This document shows, piece by piece, positions 8,605 to 16,259 of a stretch of DNA of 16,565 nt (its first letter is position 1; each line of letters opens with the position of its first letter). Source of the DNA: Nitrospirota bacterium (GTDB taxonomy: Bacteria; Nitrospirota; Nitrospiria; Nitrospirales; UBA8639); NCBI GenBank assembly GCA_003228495.1, contig QIDY01000348.1:1-16565 (forward strand). Reading direction: 5' to 3'. The notes beneath the pieces were generated by a model. That model was not told the DNA's origin, did not search any database, and saw only the letters and a program-made list of their open reading frames with translations. The translations under genes and the position numbers were made by a program.

Positions 8605-10458
8605 TTAAAAAAGGCTTGTCTTGCAAACTTGAGAAGTTAAGGAAGAAGACTGAGAGCACTCCACATCTTTATAGGCGGCTGAAAGCGCATTAAGAAATGA
8701 AGGCAAAAATGATGAATGAACACAGTATAAATCTGTCTGAAAAAACCCTACTTCATTGTGTATTTTTTTCATAAAATCACAAAGTTCCGAGAACCCTTGT
8801 GGGCGACTCGGAATGAACCCTTCCAGCGCAGTTTTACCAGTAGATAAATGTAGCGGTTGGTTCTCAAGCATACCCAAAGATTCGGGCATAACATTCTCGA
8901 CTTGCGGAATGAGTAAATATTTGGTATCGAAAATCAGGTAGCCTAAATCCGAAATAATTTCTAACACCCTTATGTCTCCAGAAAACTCCACATATATGAC
9001 ACTAATTCCATGATTTTTAATCGTCTGCTTCGCACCTTGAAGCACTTCAAACTCAGCCCCTTGAACATCCATTTTCATGAACAGAACATGCTCAGTCACA
9101 TACTCATCAATACAACAGACATCAACGGTACTTGTACGCTCGGAATCGTAACGCCCTATCTTTTCAAAAGGGATCAAATGACCAATTGAAGAATAACCGA
9201 TCAACCCTTGCCAGTTTTTTTCTGTTCCCTTGACTGTCGATGAAACAAAAAACCCGCCTTTACCTGAAAAATTTGAAACAGCTTTTGAAACAAGCTGCCA
9301 ACCTTCAATGTCACTTAACGCATGCTTCAAGTGCGGCAAATTCCCATCAAAAGGCTCGAAAGCCAAAACCTTGCACTCAGCGTTTGCCGATAACATACGC
9401 TTAGTGGAAAACCCTGCTGCAGCACCTACGTCCAAACAGAGCCCAGCAGAAAAATACGATAGAATTTCATAGGGCAATAATTTATAAATTTCTTTAAAAT
9501 GTGCAAGTAGGCCGTTTACATTGTTGCTATTTTTTGTATGGTTACAATTATTCATAGTTTTTCCTATTTTTCCTTCGTTGTTTTTCTCTAGGTTCAATAG
9601 GATTCTTTCAACCTCAGCCATTTTGTCATTTAGAGCCAAAACCATCTCTTTGTGGTTAAAATTTAGTTCATCTTTTTTCTCAAATTGTTCGTTCCTCGCC
9701 TGAATTATTTGCTCCCTACGGTGGGACACCTGATCCGCAACACATAGAACATCTGCGATACCATACCAGAACACATTGCGGTTAAAATCATTGCGCAGGG
9801 CAATAAAATTTCCCCAGGCATCCTCGGTTTCTAGTGGCCCCGGATACATGAAGCAACGATTCCAATCATGCTGGATACCATACCTAACAATCGGTTTCCA
9901 CTCAGAGACAAAAACCGAGTAGCCTTGTGCTACCAAATATTGCGCCAGGTCTTCATACCGATATCCAAGTGGGACTGTTTTTTTGTTTTCAAATTCGGTC
10001 ATTACAACCTTTGGCTTGATCTTCTCCCATGGAAACCCTTTCAAAACAAAAAGATCATGTCCTTCGGTGTCTACTTTCAGCAGATCAATGTCTTCAATTA
10101 AATGACCCAGACAATATTCCTTAAGGGTAATAATATCCACCAGTGGTCCCTCAAAATGACCATCGGTAAAAGAACTCAGGCTACTAATACCCGTAGATTC
10201 ATCACTCTTAAAAAATTTTGCGCCTGCTGCGGGTTTGTCGGCAACCGCATTGGGATTGATCATGAGCCCGGGAAATTCATGAGCCCAGGTCTCTAATTTC
10301 ACCCGATTGTCGGGATCAGGCTCGAATGCATGAATTTTCCAATTTTTCTCGGCAAACGGCTTCGAAAAGCTTCCAAAATGGGCGCCCACATCAAACAGTA
10401 TCTTCCCCTCAATATTCAGGTAATCGAGGATGGATTCTATGAATTTCAACTCGTTCAC
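8605..10458 (-). CDS. Tandem FkbM-family methyltransferase (two domains joined by a coiled coil)
   Basis: 617 residues. Domain 1 (about 15-185): ILFDVGAHFGSFSKPF (20-35) is the SAM-binding loop, HAFEPDPDN (43-51) the following acidic strand, and IDLLKVDTEGHDLFVLKG (124-141) the family-defining K-V-D-x-E-G-x-D motif. Domain 2 (about 335-515): LCLDVGAAAGFSTKRM (340-355), LAFEPFDGN (365-373) and FMKMDVQGAEFEVLQGA (460-476) repeat the same pattern. Between them, about 243-298 is charged and heptad-like, probably a coiled coil, followed by an Asn-rich linker (303-315). The tail after 520 is unassigned. FkbM enzymes are SAM-dependent O-methyltransferases, often acting on sugar hydroxyls of glycans. 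It starts at GTG, with AAGAG 6 nt upstream. It lies 120 bp after the SDR gene, so it may be co-transcribed with the five-gene set or have its own promoter. Both SAM loops look intact. Confidence 0.9.
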   Translation of the reverse strand: MNELKFIESILDYLNIEGKILFDVGAHFGSFSKPFAEKNWKIHAFEPDPDNRVKLETWAHEFPGLMINPNAVADKPAAGAKFFKSDESTGISSLSSFTDGHFEGPLVDIITLKEYCLGHLIEDIDLLKVDTEGHDLFVLKGFPWEKIKPKVVMTEFENKKTVPLGYRYEDLAQYLVAQGYSVFVSEWKPIVRYGIQHDWNRCFMYPGPLETEDAWGNFIALRNDFNRNVFWYGIADVLCVADQVSHRREQIIQARNEQFEKKDELNFNHKEMVLALNDKMAEVERILLNLEKNNEGKIGKTMNNCNHTKNSNNVNGLLAHFKEIYKLLPYEILSYFSAGLCLDVGAAAGFSTKRMLSANAECKVLAFEPFDGNLPHLKHALSDIEGWQLVSKAVSNFSGKGGFFVSSTVKGTEKNWQGLIGYSSIGHLIPFEKIGRYDSERTSTVDVCCIDEYVTEHVLFMKMDVQGAEFEVLQGAKQTIKNHGISVIYVEFSGDIRVLEIISDLGYLIFDTKYLLIPQVENVMPESLGMLENQPLHLSTGKTALEGFIPSRPQGFSELCDFMKKIHNEVGFFQTDLYCVHSSFLPSFLNALSAAYKDVECSQSSSLTSQVCKTSLF

Positions 10459-10578
10459 AGTTTACTCTTATTTTCTAATTGGTTATTTTCTGAGAGGAAA
10501 ATCTGCTATTAGAATGAAATGCCATCTTTAGAATGATCAATCAAGAGACGGAAATGGAAGCCAGTAGGCGGAACATGC

Positions 10579-11334
10579 TTAACTTGGGTCATGTAAACAC
10601 CCACCGATCCCACCATCCAATGGGACCGTCACTCCATTCAAAAACGACAGTTCTTCACCTGCTAACATAATAGCAAGTCTCCCTATTTCTTCCGGTTTAC
10701 CAATACAGTGGGTGGGGTGATACTGCTCTAATTGTGCAAATTCAGCAGACCTACCCTCAAAACTGCCCTTAAGCATCTCAGTATCAATAGCAGCCGGTTC
10801 GATTGCATTCACTCGAATACGATCCCCCACCTCCAGCGCAAGAGATCGCGTCAATCCACTCAGAGCCGCTTTACTGGTTGCATATGCCGCGAATTCCCGC
10901 TTGGTGAGGCGAGCGTGTATGCTACTAATGTTGATGATACAGCCTCTTGCCACGTCCAGTTCTGGCAATAAAGCCTGTGAAAAAAAAAATGGAGCGAGAA
11001 GGTTAATTTCAAGAGTAGTTCGCCAATCTTTGCGAGTAAGGTGTTCAACCTTTCCCAGCATTTGAATCGCGGCGTTATTGATCAGTACCTTGAGAGGTGA
11101 CCCGTTGAGTCGTTTTCTGATTTCAGCAAACCGCTCCTCGGCATAGTTTTCATCAATCACAATTTGCTGCAAATCCGCTTGGATAAAATGTTTACTGGGC
11201 AGGTCTACTGATGGGAGTGATAAATCAGTAGCAATGACGGCATAGCCTTCCAGTTCAAAGGCACGCACCAAAGCCTGGCCAATTCCGCCATTTGCACCAG
11301 TAATTACTGCGTAGGGGATTTGCTTATTTGCCAT
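10579..11334 (-). CDS. Short-chain dehydrogenase/reductase (SDR)
   Basis: 251 residues, the usual length of a classical SDR. The NAD(P)-binding glycine motif TGANGGIG is at 12-19. Asp37 after the second strand (IATDL) favours NAD over NADP. N-N-A-A is at 86-89, catalytic Ser138 lies in INISSIHA, and Tyr151/Lys155 lie in YATSK. The C-terminal FLNGVTVPLDGG (231-242) is typical. Its ATG lies inside the end of the hydroxyacid dehydrogenase gene (11-bp overlap), so the two are translationally coupled. Known relatives in sugar-acid loci (PtmA-like SDRs beside CMP-sugar synthetases) oxidise or reduce sugar hydroxyls. I infer that this one acts on the sugar acid activated by the neighbouring cytidylyltransferase; its substrate is not visible from the sequence. 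Confidence 0.92.
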   Translation of the reverse strand: MANKQIPYAVITGANGGIGQALVRAFELEGYAVIATDLSLPSVDLPSKHFIQADLQQIVIDENYAEERFAEIRKRLNGSPLKVLINNAAIQMLGKVEHLTRKDWRTTLEINLLAPFFFSQALLPELDVARGCIINISSIHARLTKREFAAYATSKAALSGLTRSLALEVGDRIRVNAIEPAAIDTEMLKGSFEGRSAEFAQLEQYHPTHCIGKPEEIGRLAIMLAGEELSFLNGVTVPLDGGIGGCLHDPS

Positions 11335-12259
11335 GCAAAAATTCCGCTAATATCCGCACGGCTTCAGCAGTGGCTCGTCTTACACCTTCTTTGGTGTTAG
11401 AACCATTATGGGAACCCAAAATACACTGAGGCATAGTTCGAAGAGGGGAATTTTCAGGCAAGGGCTCAACCTCAAATACATCAAGGGCAACAGCTGCAAT
11501 ATGACCGGATTGCAATGCCATGATCAATGAAGATTCATCTATTAGGGAGCCTCTAGCTACATTGATAATGTTAACACCGGGTTTCAATTGAGATATCGTT
11601 TCAGCATTGAACATATGGACATTATGTTTATTAAGTTCACAAGTAAAAACCAGGAAATCCAGTTCATCAAGGCCATCAGGAAATTCTTTTCTCTCCACAA
11701 AGGCAAAGCCGTGATTACCAGTTTTGCCTGGATCATAAACCGTCGCTTTTACATCAAAGCCGCTTAATCGCTTAACAAGGTTTTGACCAATATTGCCAAA
11801 TCCAACAATACCTACGCGTTTACCTGTCACACTTATTCCTGCTGGTTTTGGCCAGTCTAAATTGCGAATCTCACGATCAATAAAAAACGTTTGCCTAGCT
11901 AAAGCAAGTAAATAGCCAACCGCTAGATCAGCCACCTCACCACCAAACATGTTCGGGGTATTGGAAATGGGTATTCCCAACTCTTGGCAAGCAGAAAAAT
12001 CGACATTATCAATACCAATACCCCACTTAACAGCAGCTTTTAAATGCCCTTTTTTCCCAGCTACTAATACCGGCTTGGTTGCTGGGTCATCCCCAATAAT
12101 CCAACCATCATACTTCGGGAGTTCCTTAATCAACACCTCTTCCGTCATAGCTTGCATGACATTAGCTCGTATTAATTCTAAGGCACATTTTCTTGCAGGC
12201 TCGATAAATTCTTCAAACATGCTCAACATAGGAGGACAGGTCACTAGAACGTTATACAC
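11324..12259 (-). CDS. D-isomer-specific 2-hydroxyacid dehydrogenase (phosphoglycerate dehydrogenase-like)
   Basis: 311 residues, the length of the catalytic and NAD domains without the regulatory ACT domain of SerA. The NAD-binding GFGNIG motif is at 153-158, followed by Asp176 in TVYDPG, which indicates NAD specificity. The catalytic set is complete: Arg236 (NVARGS), Glu265 (DVFEVEP) and His284 (GSHNGSNTKEG). It starts at GTG, sharing one base with the TAG stop of the cytidylyltransferase gene (TAGTG), with AGGGAG 7 nt upstream. The family interconverts 2-hydroxy acids and 2-keto acids. In this context I infer oxidation of the C2 hydroxyl of an aldonic acid, or the reverse reduction, rather than serine biosynthesis. 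Phosphoglycerate dehydrogenase activity cannot be excluded. Confidence 0.9.
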   Translation of the reverse strand: MYNVLVTCPPMLSMFEEFIEPARKCALELIRANVMQAMTEEVLIKELPKYDGWIIGDDPATKPVLVAGKKGHLKAAVKWGIGIDNVDFSACQELGIPISNTPNMFGGEVADLAVGYLLALARQTFFIDREIRNLDWPKPAGISVTGKRVGIVGFGNIGQNLVKRLSGFDVKATVYDPGKTGNHGFAFVERKEFPDGLDELDFLVFTCELNKHNVHMFNAETISQLKPGVNIINVARGSLIDESSLIMALQSGHIAAVALDVFEVEPLPENSPLRTMPQCILGSHNGSNTKEGVRRATAEAVRILAEFLHGK

Positions 12260-12954
12260 TAATGTACTCCCTGTTCAGCTAAATATCGACCGACGACACT
12301 AGCCATTTCCCAATCATCCGGATCGTCGATGTCGATTGATTCAAACTTAGGGCTCACATAGATACATGGATTTGCACCAATTCGTGCATGTGTTTTGGAG
12401 AAGCTCTCTTTGCTGAAGATATAAAGGGTCGAATTTTCTTCAAACCATGGCTCCAACTCCTGGGTTCTTACCAGATTCTTGGGATCATGATTTACTGGCG
12501 TAACATCTTCTCGATAAAACCGCGTCTGAATTTTATTCGCCGTAAATACCGAATCAGCGATCCCTGCTTGTTTTGATTCGATAAATTTTTTAATGCAGGC
12601 GCGAATCGTGCCAGCGCTAAGGAATGGATTGGTAGTATGCGTCATCAAAAAAATATCTGCATCGGTATGGTCAAGATCATCCGCAATGATTTTATTCATA
12701 CTCACCACATCACCACATAAATCCGCTGTACGATCACGAATGATGACTCTATCTGTTTCAATTAGACTGTTTTCCTCCAAGATTCGACGTGCATCAGTAT
12801 TGATGATTACCTGCTCAATTTCATCAATTGACAGCAATGTATTGAGTATCCAACGAAATAACGGTTTACCGTTCAATTCTCTGAAATTTTTACCCCTAAC
12901 ACGCTCACTATTTGCTTTCATTGGCAACAAGGCAACCAACTTTTTTCTGCTCAT
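12259..12954 (-). CDS. Acylneuraminate-type cytidylyltransferase (CMP-sugar synthetase, NeuA/PtmB-like)
   Basis: 231 residues from the ATG at 12954. The N-terminal nucleotide-binding motif reads LLPMKANSERVRGKNF (9-24), followed by LNGKPLFRWIL. The PMK-x2-SERV form is a distinct variant of the usual P-A-R-G-G-S-K motif. Later come NTDARRI (52-58), LMTHTTNPFLSAGTI (103-117), PWFEENSTLYIFSKESF (169-185) and ESIDIDDPDDWEMA (205-218), which carries the metal-binding Asp pair. The family couples CTP to the anomeric hydroxyl of 2-keto sugar acids (sialic, legionaminic, Kdo-like), giving CMP-sugars and pyrophosphate in the cytoplasm. A GTG two codons upstream (12960) is an alternative start. GGAG at 12965-12968 is 10 nt from the ATG and 4 nt from the GTG. 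Either start overlaps the end of the GT2 gene, and the next Met would lose the nucleotide-binding loop. Confidence 0.92.
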   Translation of the reverse strand: MSRKKLVALLPMKANSERVRGKNFRELNGKPLFRWILNTLLSIDEIEQVIINTDARRILEENSLIETDRVIIRDRTADLCGDVVSMNKIIADDLDHTDADIFLMTHTTNPFLSAGTIRACIKKFIESKQAGIADSVFTANKIQTRFYREDVTPVNHDPKNLVRTQELEPWFEENSTLYIFSKESFSKTHARIGANPCIYVSPKFESIDIDDPDDWEMASVVGRYLAEQGVH

Positions 12955-13852
12955 ACACACTTTTCTCCAGATCTTTTGGATAAAAATAGCTCATTTTACG
13001 TGCCATGGAGAGCTTTCTATGCCCGTGGTTGCCCTTATAGGTCCCCCAATAATGCATTAAACGGAACAAAAGAATTTCTTGAACTTTTTTCAGAAATACT
13101 TTTTCACGAATTGCCACGAAAGAATCCGAAAGCGTACTAGAGAGGTAAAAACGAATAAAATCAGCTAACGTGAAATGCACCTCTGGTAAAATACGTCGCA
13201 AAGCGAACGCTTCTCGCTCGTAGCGGATTCGAACCTGTCGCCAAGTTTCATCATGAATATGGTAAACAGAGGCGGAGGGGACATACCCTATGCTCTCTCC
13301 AGCTTCGACAAGCTGCTTTGCCAGATACATGTCTTCCAAGCCTGTTAGTTCTTCATGAAAACCAAACCTTCTCCACGCCTTTCTTGTTAAGGCGGCATTA
13401 GCATTGTTACAGAAAAACCCATCTTGAGGTAGCTTTGCATAGGGTGGGAAACATTTTTCAAGGTGTCTGGATTCTGAAAACTTCGTAGTATCTCTACCTT
13501 CTTGCCTTCCATAAACGTAGCTCACAGATCCATCGATTAGCGGTTTCACTAATTCATCGAGCCAACACTCATTCGTAGGGATACAATGGCCACTCACAAA
13601 TACGAGAAATACCCCTCTGGCGTTTTCACATCCTATATTCAGCGAACGGCCAAAAGTGAAATCTGATTTACTGATATGAACAATTCTGCATCCATGCTTT
13701 TTAGCGATATCTAACGTTTCGTCTGTCGATCCCGAGTCAACAATCACAATTTCAACATTTACCAAAGCACAGACCTGTGCAAAGATAGTGGCAAGCAAGC
13801 CCTCTAAGTATTTTTCCTCGTTATATGTTCGTATAACAATGCTCGCTAACAT
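12908..13852 (-). CDS. GT2 family glycosyltransferase without a DxD motif
   Basis: 314 residues. The GT-A fold begins at LASIVIRTYNEEKYLEG (2-18). IVIVDSGSTDET (35-46) is the nucleotide-binding strand with Asp39. Where most GT2 enzymes carry DxD, this one has VSGHCIP (86-92), so the usual metal-binding acidic pair is missing. GLEDMYLAKQL (171-181) keeps the E-D catalytic-base motif, and HIHDETWRQVRIRYEREAFALRR (198-220) is the helix typical of rhamnosyltransferase-like GT2 proteins. The start is ATG with AGGGAG upstream inside the lactonase-like gene, whose stop is 1 bp away. Its 3' end overlaps the cytidylyltransferase gene by 47 bp, or 53 bp if that gene starts at GTG. A cytoplasmic or membrane-associated sugar transferase; I infer it may use the CMP-activated product of this cluster, though rhamnose or another NDP-sugar is equally possible. 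Confidence 0.88.
   Translation of the reverse strand: MLASIVIRTYNEEKYLEGLLATIFAQVCALVNVEIVIVDSGSTDETLDIAKKHGCRIVHISKSDFTFGRSLNIGCENARGVFLVFVSGHCIPTNECWLDELVKPLIDGSVSYVYGRQEGRDTTKFSESRHLEKCFPPYAKLPQDGFFCNNANAALTRKAWRRFGFHEELTGLEDMYLAKQLVEAGESIGYVPSASVYHIHDETWRQVRIRYEREAFALRRILPEVHFTLADFIRFYLSSTLSDSFVAIREKVFLKKVQEILLFRLMHYWGTYKGNHGHRKLSMARKMSYFYPKDLEKSVYEQKKVGCLVANESK
12965..12968 (-). promoter_or_regulatory. GGAG ribosome binding site for the cytidylyltransferase, inside the GT2 gene
   Basis: GGAG lies 10 nt before the ATG at 12954 and 4 nt before a GTG at 12960, within the coding region of the upstream GT2 gene. It supports initiation inside the overlap, and the spacing leaves the choice between the two starts open. 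Confidence 0.45.
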
Positions 13853-13853
13853 G

Positions 13854-14735
13854 CTATCTCCCTAAACAAAATGGCTTCACGTCCAATCCTGGCGTTGTGA
13901 GTTCCGTGAAAAACACCCCACCTGAAAATGGAAAATCGTCAATCGTCTTTTCACTCAATCCTTCACGTGCAGATGTCACGAAAAGATGAAGATTTCGTGG
14001 ACCACCGATACAACAGCTGGTTGGTTGAGGTACCGGCACTTCAATTTTTTTAAGGAATTGCCCAGTCGAATCATAATAAGAAACTCGGGCACCACCCCAT
14101 TGCACATTCCACATATTCCCAACCGTATCAATCGCACCACCATCGGGAGTTGCTGTGCTCCCTATCAGATCAATATGAATTTTTTTAGATGAGTCAATCA
14201 GCTTTCCTTTGTTGACAGAATAAGAAAAGGTTTGTTGTCTCAATGAATCACTCAAATAGAAGGTGCTGGCATCAACTGACCAACAAAAGGTATTTGGTAT
14301 TCCAATATTATCCAATTGTTTCGTAAGCTTACCTTCTGGTGATATAGAAAATACCTGTCCTTTCCGACCAGTAGAATTTTCTTCCATCGTTCCAAACCAG
14401 AAAGACCCATCAGGCGCTGTCCCTCCATCATTGGGCCTATACCCTGCAAAAATTGGCAATGGGATAACCGGGGTATATTCCCCGGTTGCTAAACAGAATT
14501 CTCCAAAACTATTCTCCATTACCACCCATAAAAAGCCATCATTGGATTTGCTTATGGCAAACGTAGAAATCACAAAGGGCAGGTCCCACTTTGTATCGTA
14601 ATATTTGTTACAACTAAAAAAATTTTTCTCATACAAACACTTATTTAAAATATCAACCCAAAATAGTGATTGACGTTTGGCATGCCAAACTGGCCCTTCA
14701 CCCAGTTCACACATTTCTTCAGAAAATACTTCCAC
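13854..14735 (-). CDS. SMP-30/gluconolactonase/LRE-like sugar lactonase
   Basis: 293 residues, the full length of a six-bladed beta-propeller SMP-30 protein. The metal ligands of the family are all visible: Glu13 in LGEGPVW (11-17), Asn148 in GIPNTFCWSVD (145-155) and Asp198 in ATPDGGAID (195-203). The substrate loop YRPNDGGTAPDGSFWFGTM (99-117) has the conserved Arg100/Asn102. LSDS at 161-164, LFVTSAREG at 251-259 and GGVF at 272-275 complete the pattern. The family hydrolyses sugar lactones such as gluconolactone to aldonic acids using a divalent metal. It starts at GTG, with GGA about 10 nt upstream, and begins the five-gene run that ends with the SDR. There is no signal peptide, so it is cytoplasmic. 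Placement with a 2-hydroxyacid dehydrogenase and a CMP-sugar synthetase suggests it supplies an acyclic sugar acid (inference). Confidence 0.92.
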   Translation of the reverse strand: MEVFSEEMCELGEGPVWHAKRQSLFWVDILNKCLYEKNFFSCNKYYDTKWDLPFVISTFAISKSNDGFLWVVMENSFGEFCLATGEYTPVIPLPIFAGYRPNDGGTAPDGSFWFGTMEENSTGRKGQVFSISPEGKLTKQLDNIGIPNTFCWSVDASTFYLSDSLRQQTFSYSVNKGKLIDSSKKIHIDLIGSTATPDGGAIDTVGNMWNVQWGGARVSYYDSTGQFLKKIEVPVPQPTSCCIGGPRNLHLFVTSAREGLSEKTIDDFPFSGGVFFTELTTPGLDVKPFCLGR

Positions 14736-15575
14736 TTTTACGATCCAGCTTAATAATAAAATAAGTCATCAAGGCAATCACAAATCCAAGAACCACTCTA
14801 TTGTCGGCTTAAATAAAGCCATAGGAAATTTCGGCATGTAGTCGTCTTATGCGTATCCGAATGTTTCAGGATGATCATTAAAAAAGAGCGGGGGGAGTGT
14901 GTCACATGCAGCCTTTCAATTAGCTTTGTGAAAAGTTAAATAGCTAATTACCTCTAAAGCAGTCTACCGACAGCAAGAAGCCACATGGGATGGCCACAAA
15001 ATGGTGCCGTCTGTCCTGAATATAAAGGCGAGAGGTATATGAGTTGCCGAAAGAACTGTGGGGTGTTTATGATAACTTTAGTCACTTGGTATGTCTAAAA
15101 ATCTGTTTCTAAATAGCCTACATGATGACCTCGAACAGGCAGGAGTTATCTGCGCTTCTTCATCAGCACCAACTAGAATTCTATCACTACAAACCACCAT
15201 TAGTTTGTGCTCCATACGTATCAATTAACCATGATCAACTTGACGCCTGTGGCACCTTCCCCTTGGAATTTTTCTTGGAAATGATCCCGCCTTTGTCAAC
15301 CAAATCCCAGACCATAAATGAGATTTTCCTTAACAGACGATTACTGCGAGCCTATGTGGTTTCAGGCACCGCATATTGGCTGATTCAACGCAATTGCATA
15401 TCCTAAAATTTTTCAAGGTCAAGACAATAGTCCATCAAAATTGTGACAAAAACCCTTGGTGCACTTTACGGCCTTTCTCCGCACGCTCGCTTTATTCTCA
15501 AATCATCTCCATTGCAAGTGACAGGAAAGATACCCTAGAGGGATTCAATAATTCAGGCTACTACCCAAGCAAACA
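14736..15575. other. 840-bp gap upstream of the lactonase gene, possible transposase remnant
   Basis: No intact gene was found. On the plus strand, 14958-15098 is a short open frame reading GWPQNGAVCPEY...RYMSCRKNCGVF, which loosely matches the N-terminal zinc ribbon of IS1595/ISXO2-type transposases (W-P-x-G-x-x-C-P-x-C ... C-x-x-C). One expected Cys is replaced by Tyr and the frame ends soon after. A 94-codon frame at 15122-15406 (plus) resembles nothing I know. A small hairpin, GGCTT/AAGCC, sits at 14806-14820. The promoter of the five-gene set should lie near 14740-14850, which is AT-rich, but no confident -35/-10 pair is visible. Confidence 0.4.
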
Positions 15576-16259
15576 TTATGTCGCGCTAAACACTTTTCTA
15601 TAGTCAACCTTATCAAAGACCTGACAATGTCCCCCTACAGTCGCATCTAGAACGCGTCGTCCATCCTGCTTAAAAACCCACTTCGCAATTTCATAAGATT
15701 CTTCGGAATGTTCTAAATCAGGGTTATCCCACTTTTGTCCGTTACCAAAATAACTGCCACAAAAATGGTTAGGATCTTCCCCATGTAATACTTTTTCTTC
15801 GTTAGGATTTCCAAAAAATGTAAAATTATGATCCATACCAATAATAATCACTTCCAAAAATCCAAGATAGAAAGCAACTTGCAGGGCAGCGTATGTTACT
15901 GTCCACCCTTCATGTAACCCCCTCGCAATATCTTTGCAAAAACGAAATGGCGGGTTTTTCGTATTAAGAAGATAGGTCAATGGGCCTTCAGAAATAAAAC
16001 CATTTGCACCTTGATCTCCAAGAAACTTCACACAGTTGAGCTTTTGAATTTCGGAGGCCGACTGCTCAATAACTTTGCGATTTACTGCGACATAATACTG
16101 TGGATAAAACCCAAATTTCTGAAAACCCAAATATATCTTATTTACCCCAATGACACATTCCCTTTTCAAAAATGACAAATCCATATTATTTAATGATGGC
16201 CCATTACAAACAATAACAACACGTTCTTCTTTATGTGTATTTTTTATTAATTCTATCAT
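15576..16259 (-). CDS. DUF115 (MptE-like / Maf_flag10-type) protein, putative glycosyltransferase
   Basis: 227 residues from the ATG at 16259. The N-terminus LIKNTHKEERVVIVCNGPSL (4-23) is the typical opening of DUF115 proteins, with the N-G-P-S-L nucleotide-binding loop at 19-23, followed by VIGVNKIYLGF (36-46). GWTVTYAALQVAFYLGF (118-134), IIIGMDHNF (138-146) and VGGHCQVFDKVDY (208-220) are further family motifs. DUF115 is the core of Maf proteins, which attach nonulosonic acids to flagellin and resemble sialyltransferases in fold; it also occurs in 6-hydroxymethylpterin pyrophosphokinase relatives. This copy is small, with only the core domain. A TTG four codons upstream (16271) follows directly on an in-frame TAG; the ribosome binding site is weak for either start. 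It is 840 bp upstream of the lactonase gene. Role as a CMP-sugar transferase is inference. Confidence 0.8.
   Translation of the reverse strand: MIELIKNTHKEERVVIVCNGPSLNNMDLSFLKRECVIGVNKIYLGFQKFGFYPQYYVAVNRKVIEQSASEIQKLNCVKFLGDQGANGFISEGPLTYLLNTKNPPFRFCKDIARGLHEGWTVTYAALQVAFYLGFLEVIIIGMDHNFTFFGNPNEEKVLHGEDPNHFCGSYFGNGQKWDNPDLEHSEESYEIAKWVFKQDGRRVLDATVGGHCQVFDKVDYRKVFSAT

Noticed and set aside
10485..10502. ATTTTC/GAAAAT hairpin between the SDR and FkbM genes as a terminator
   Set aside because: Mostly A-T pairs and no following T-run on the minus strand; not enough to call transcription termination.
11324..12259. Calling the hydroxyacid dehydrogenase serA (serine biosynthesis)
   Set aside because: It lacks the ACT domain of many SerA proteins and lies in a sugar-acid cluster; the fold alone does not set the substrate.
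12259..12954. Calling the cytidylyltransferase neuA or legF
   Set aside because: The nucleotide-binding motif is a variant form and no neuB/legI-type gene is present, so a specific sialic or legionaminic role is not supported.
12593..13060. 155-codon plus-strand open frame
   Set aside because: Lies antisense to the cytidylyltransferase and GT2 genes, which have strong family motifs; the translation looks like no protein family.
14806..14820. GGCTT/AAGCC hairpin upstream of the lactonase gene
   Set aside because: Five-base stem with no T-run on either side; expected by chance in this length.
15122..15406. 94-codon plus-strand frame in the 840-bp gap as a gene
   Set aside because: No ribosome binding site, no recognised motif and the opposite direction to all neighbours; could be part of a decayed element but cannot be supported.
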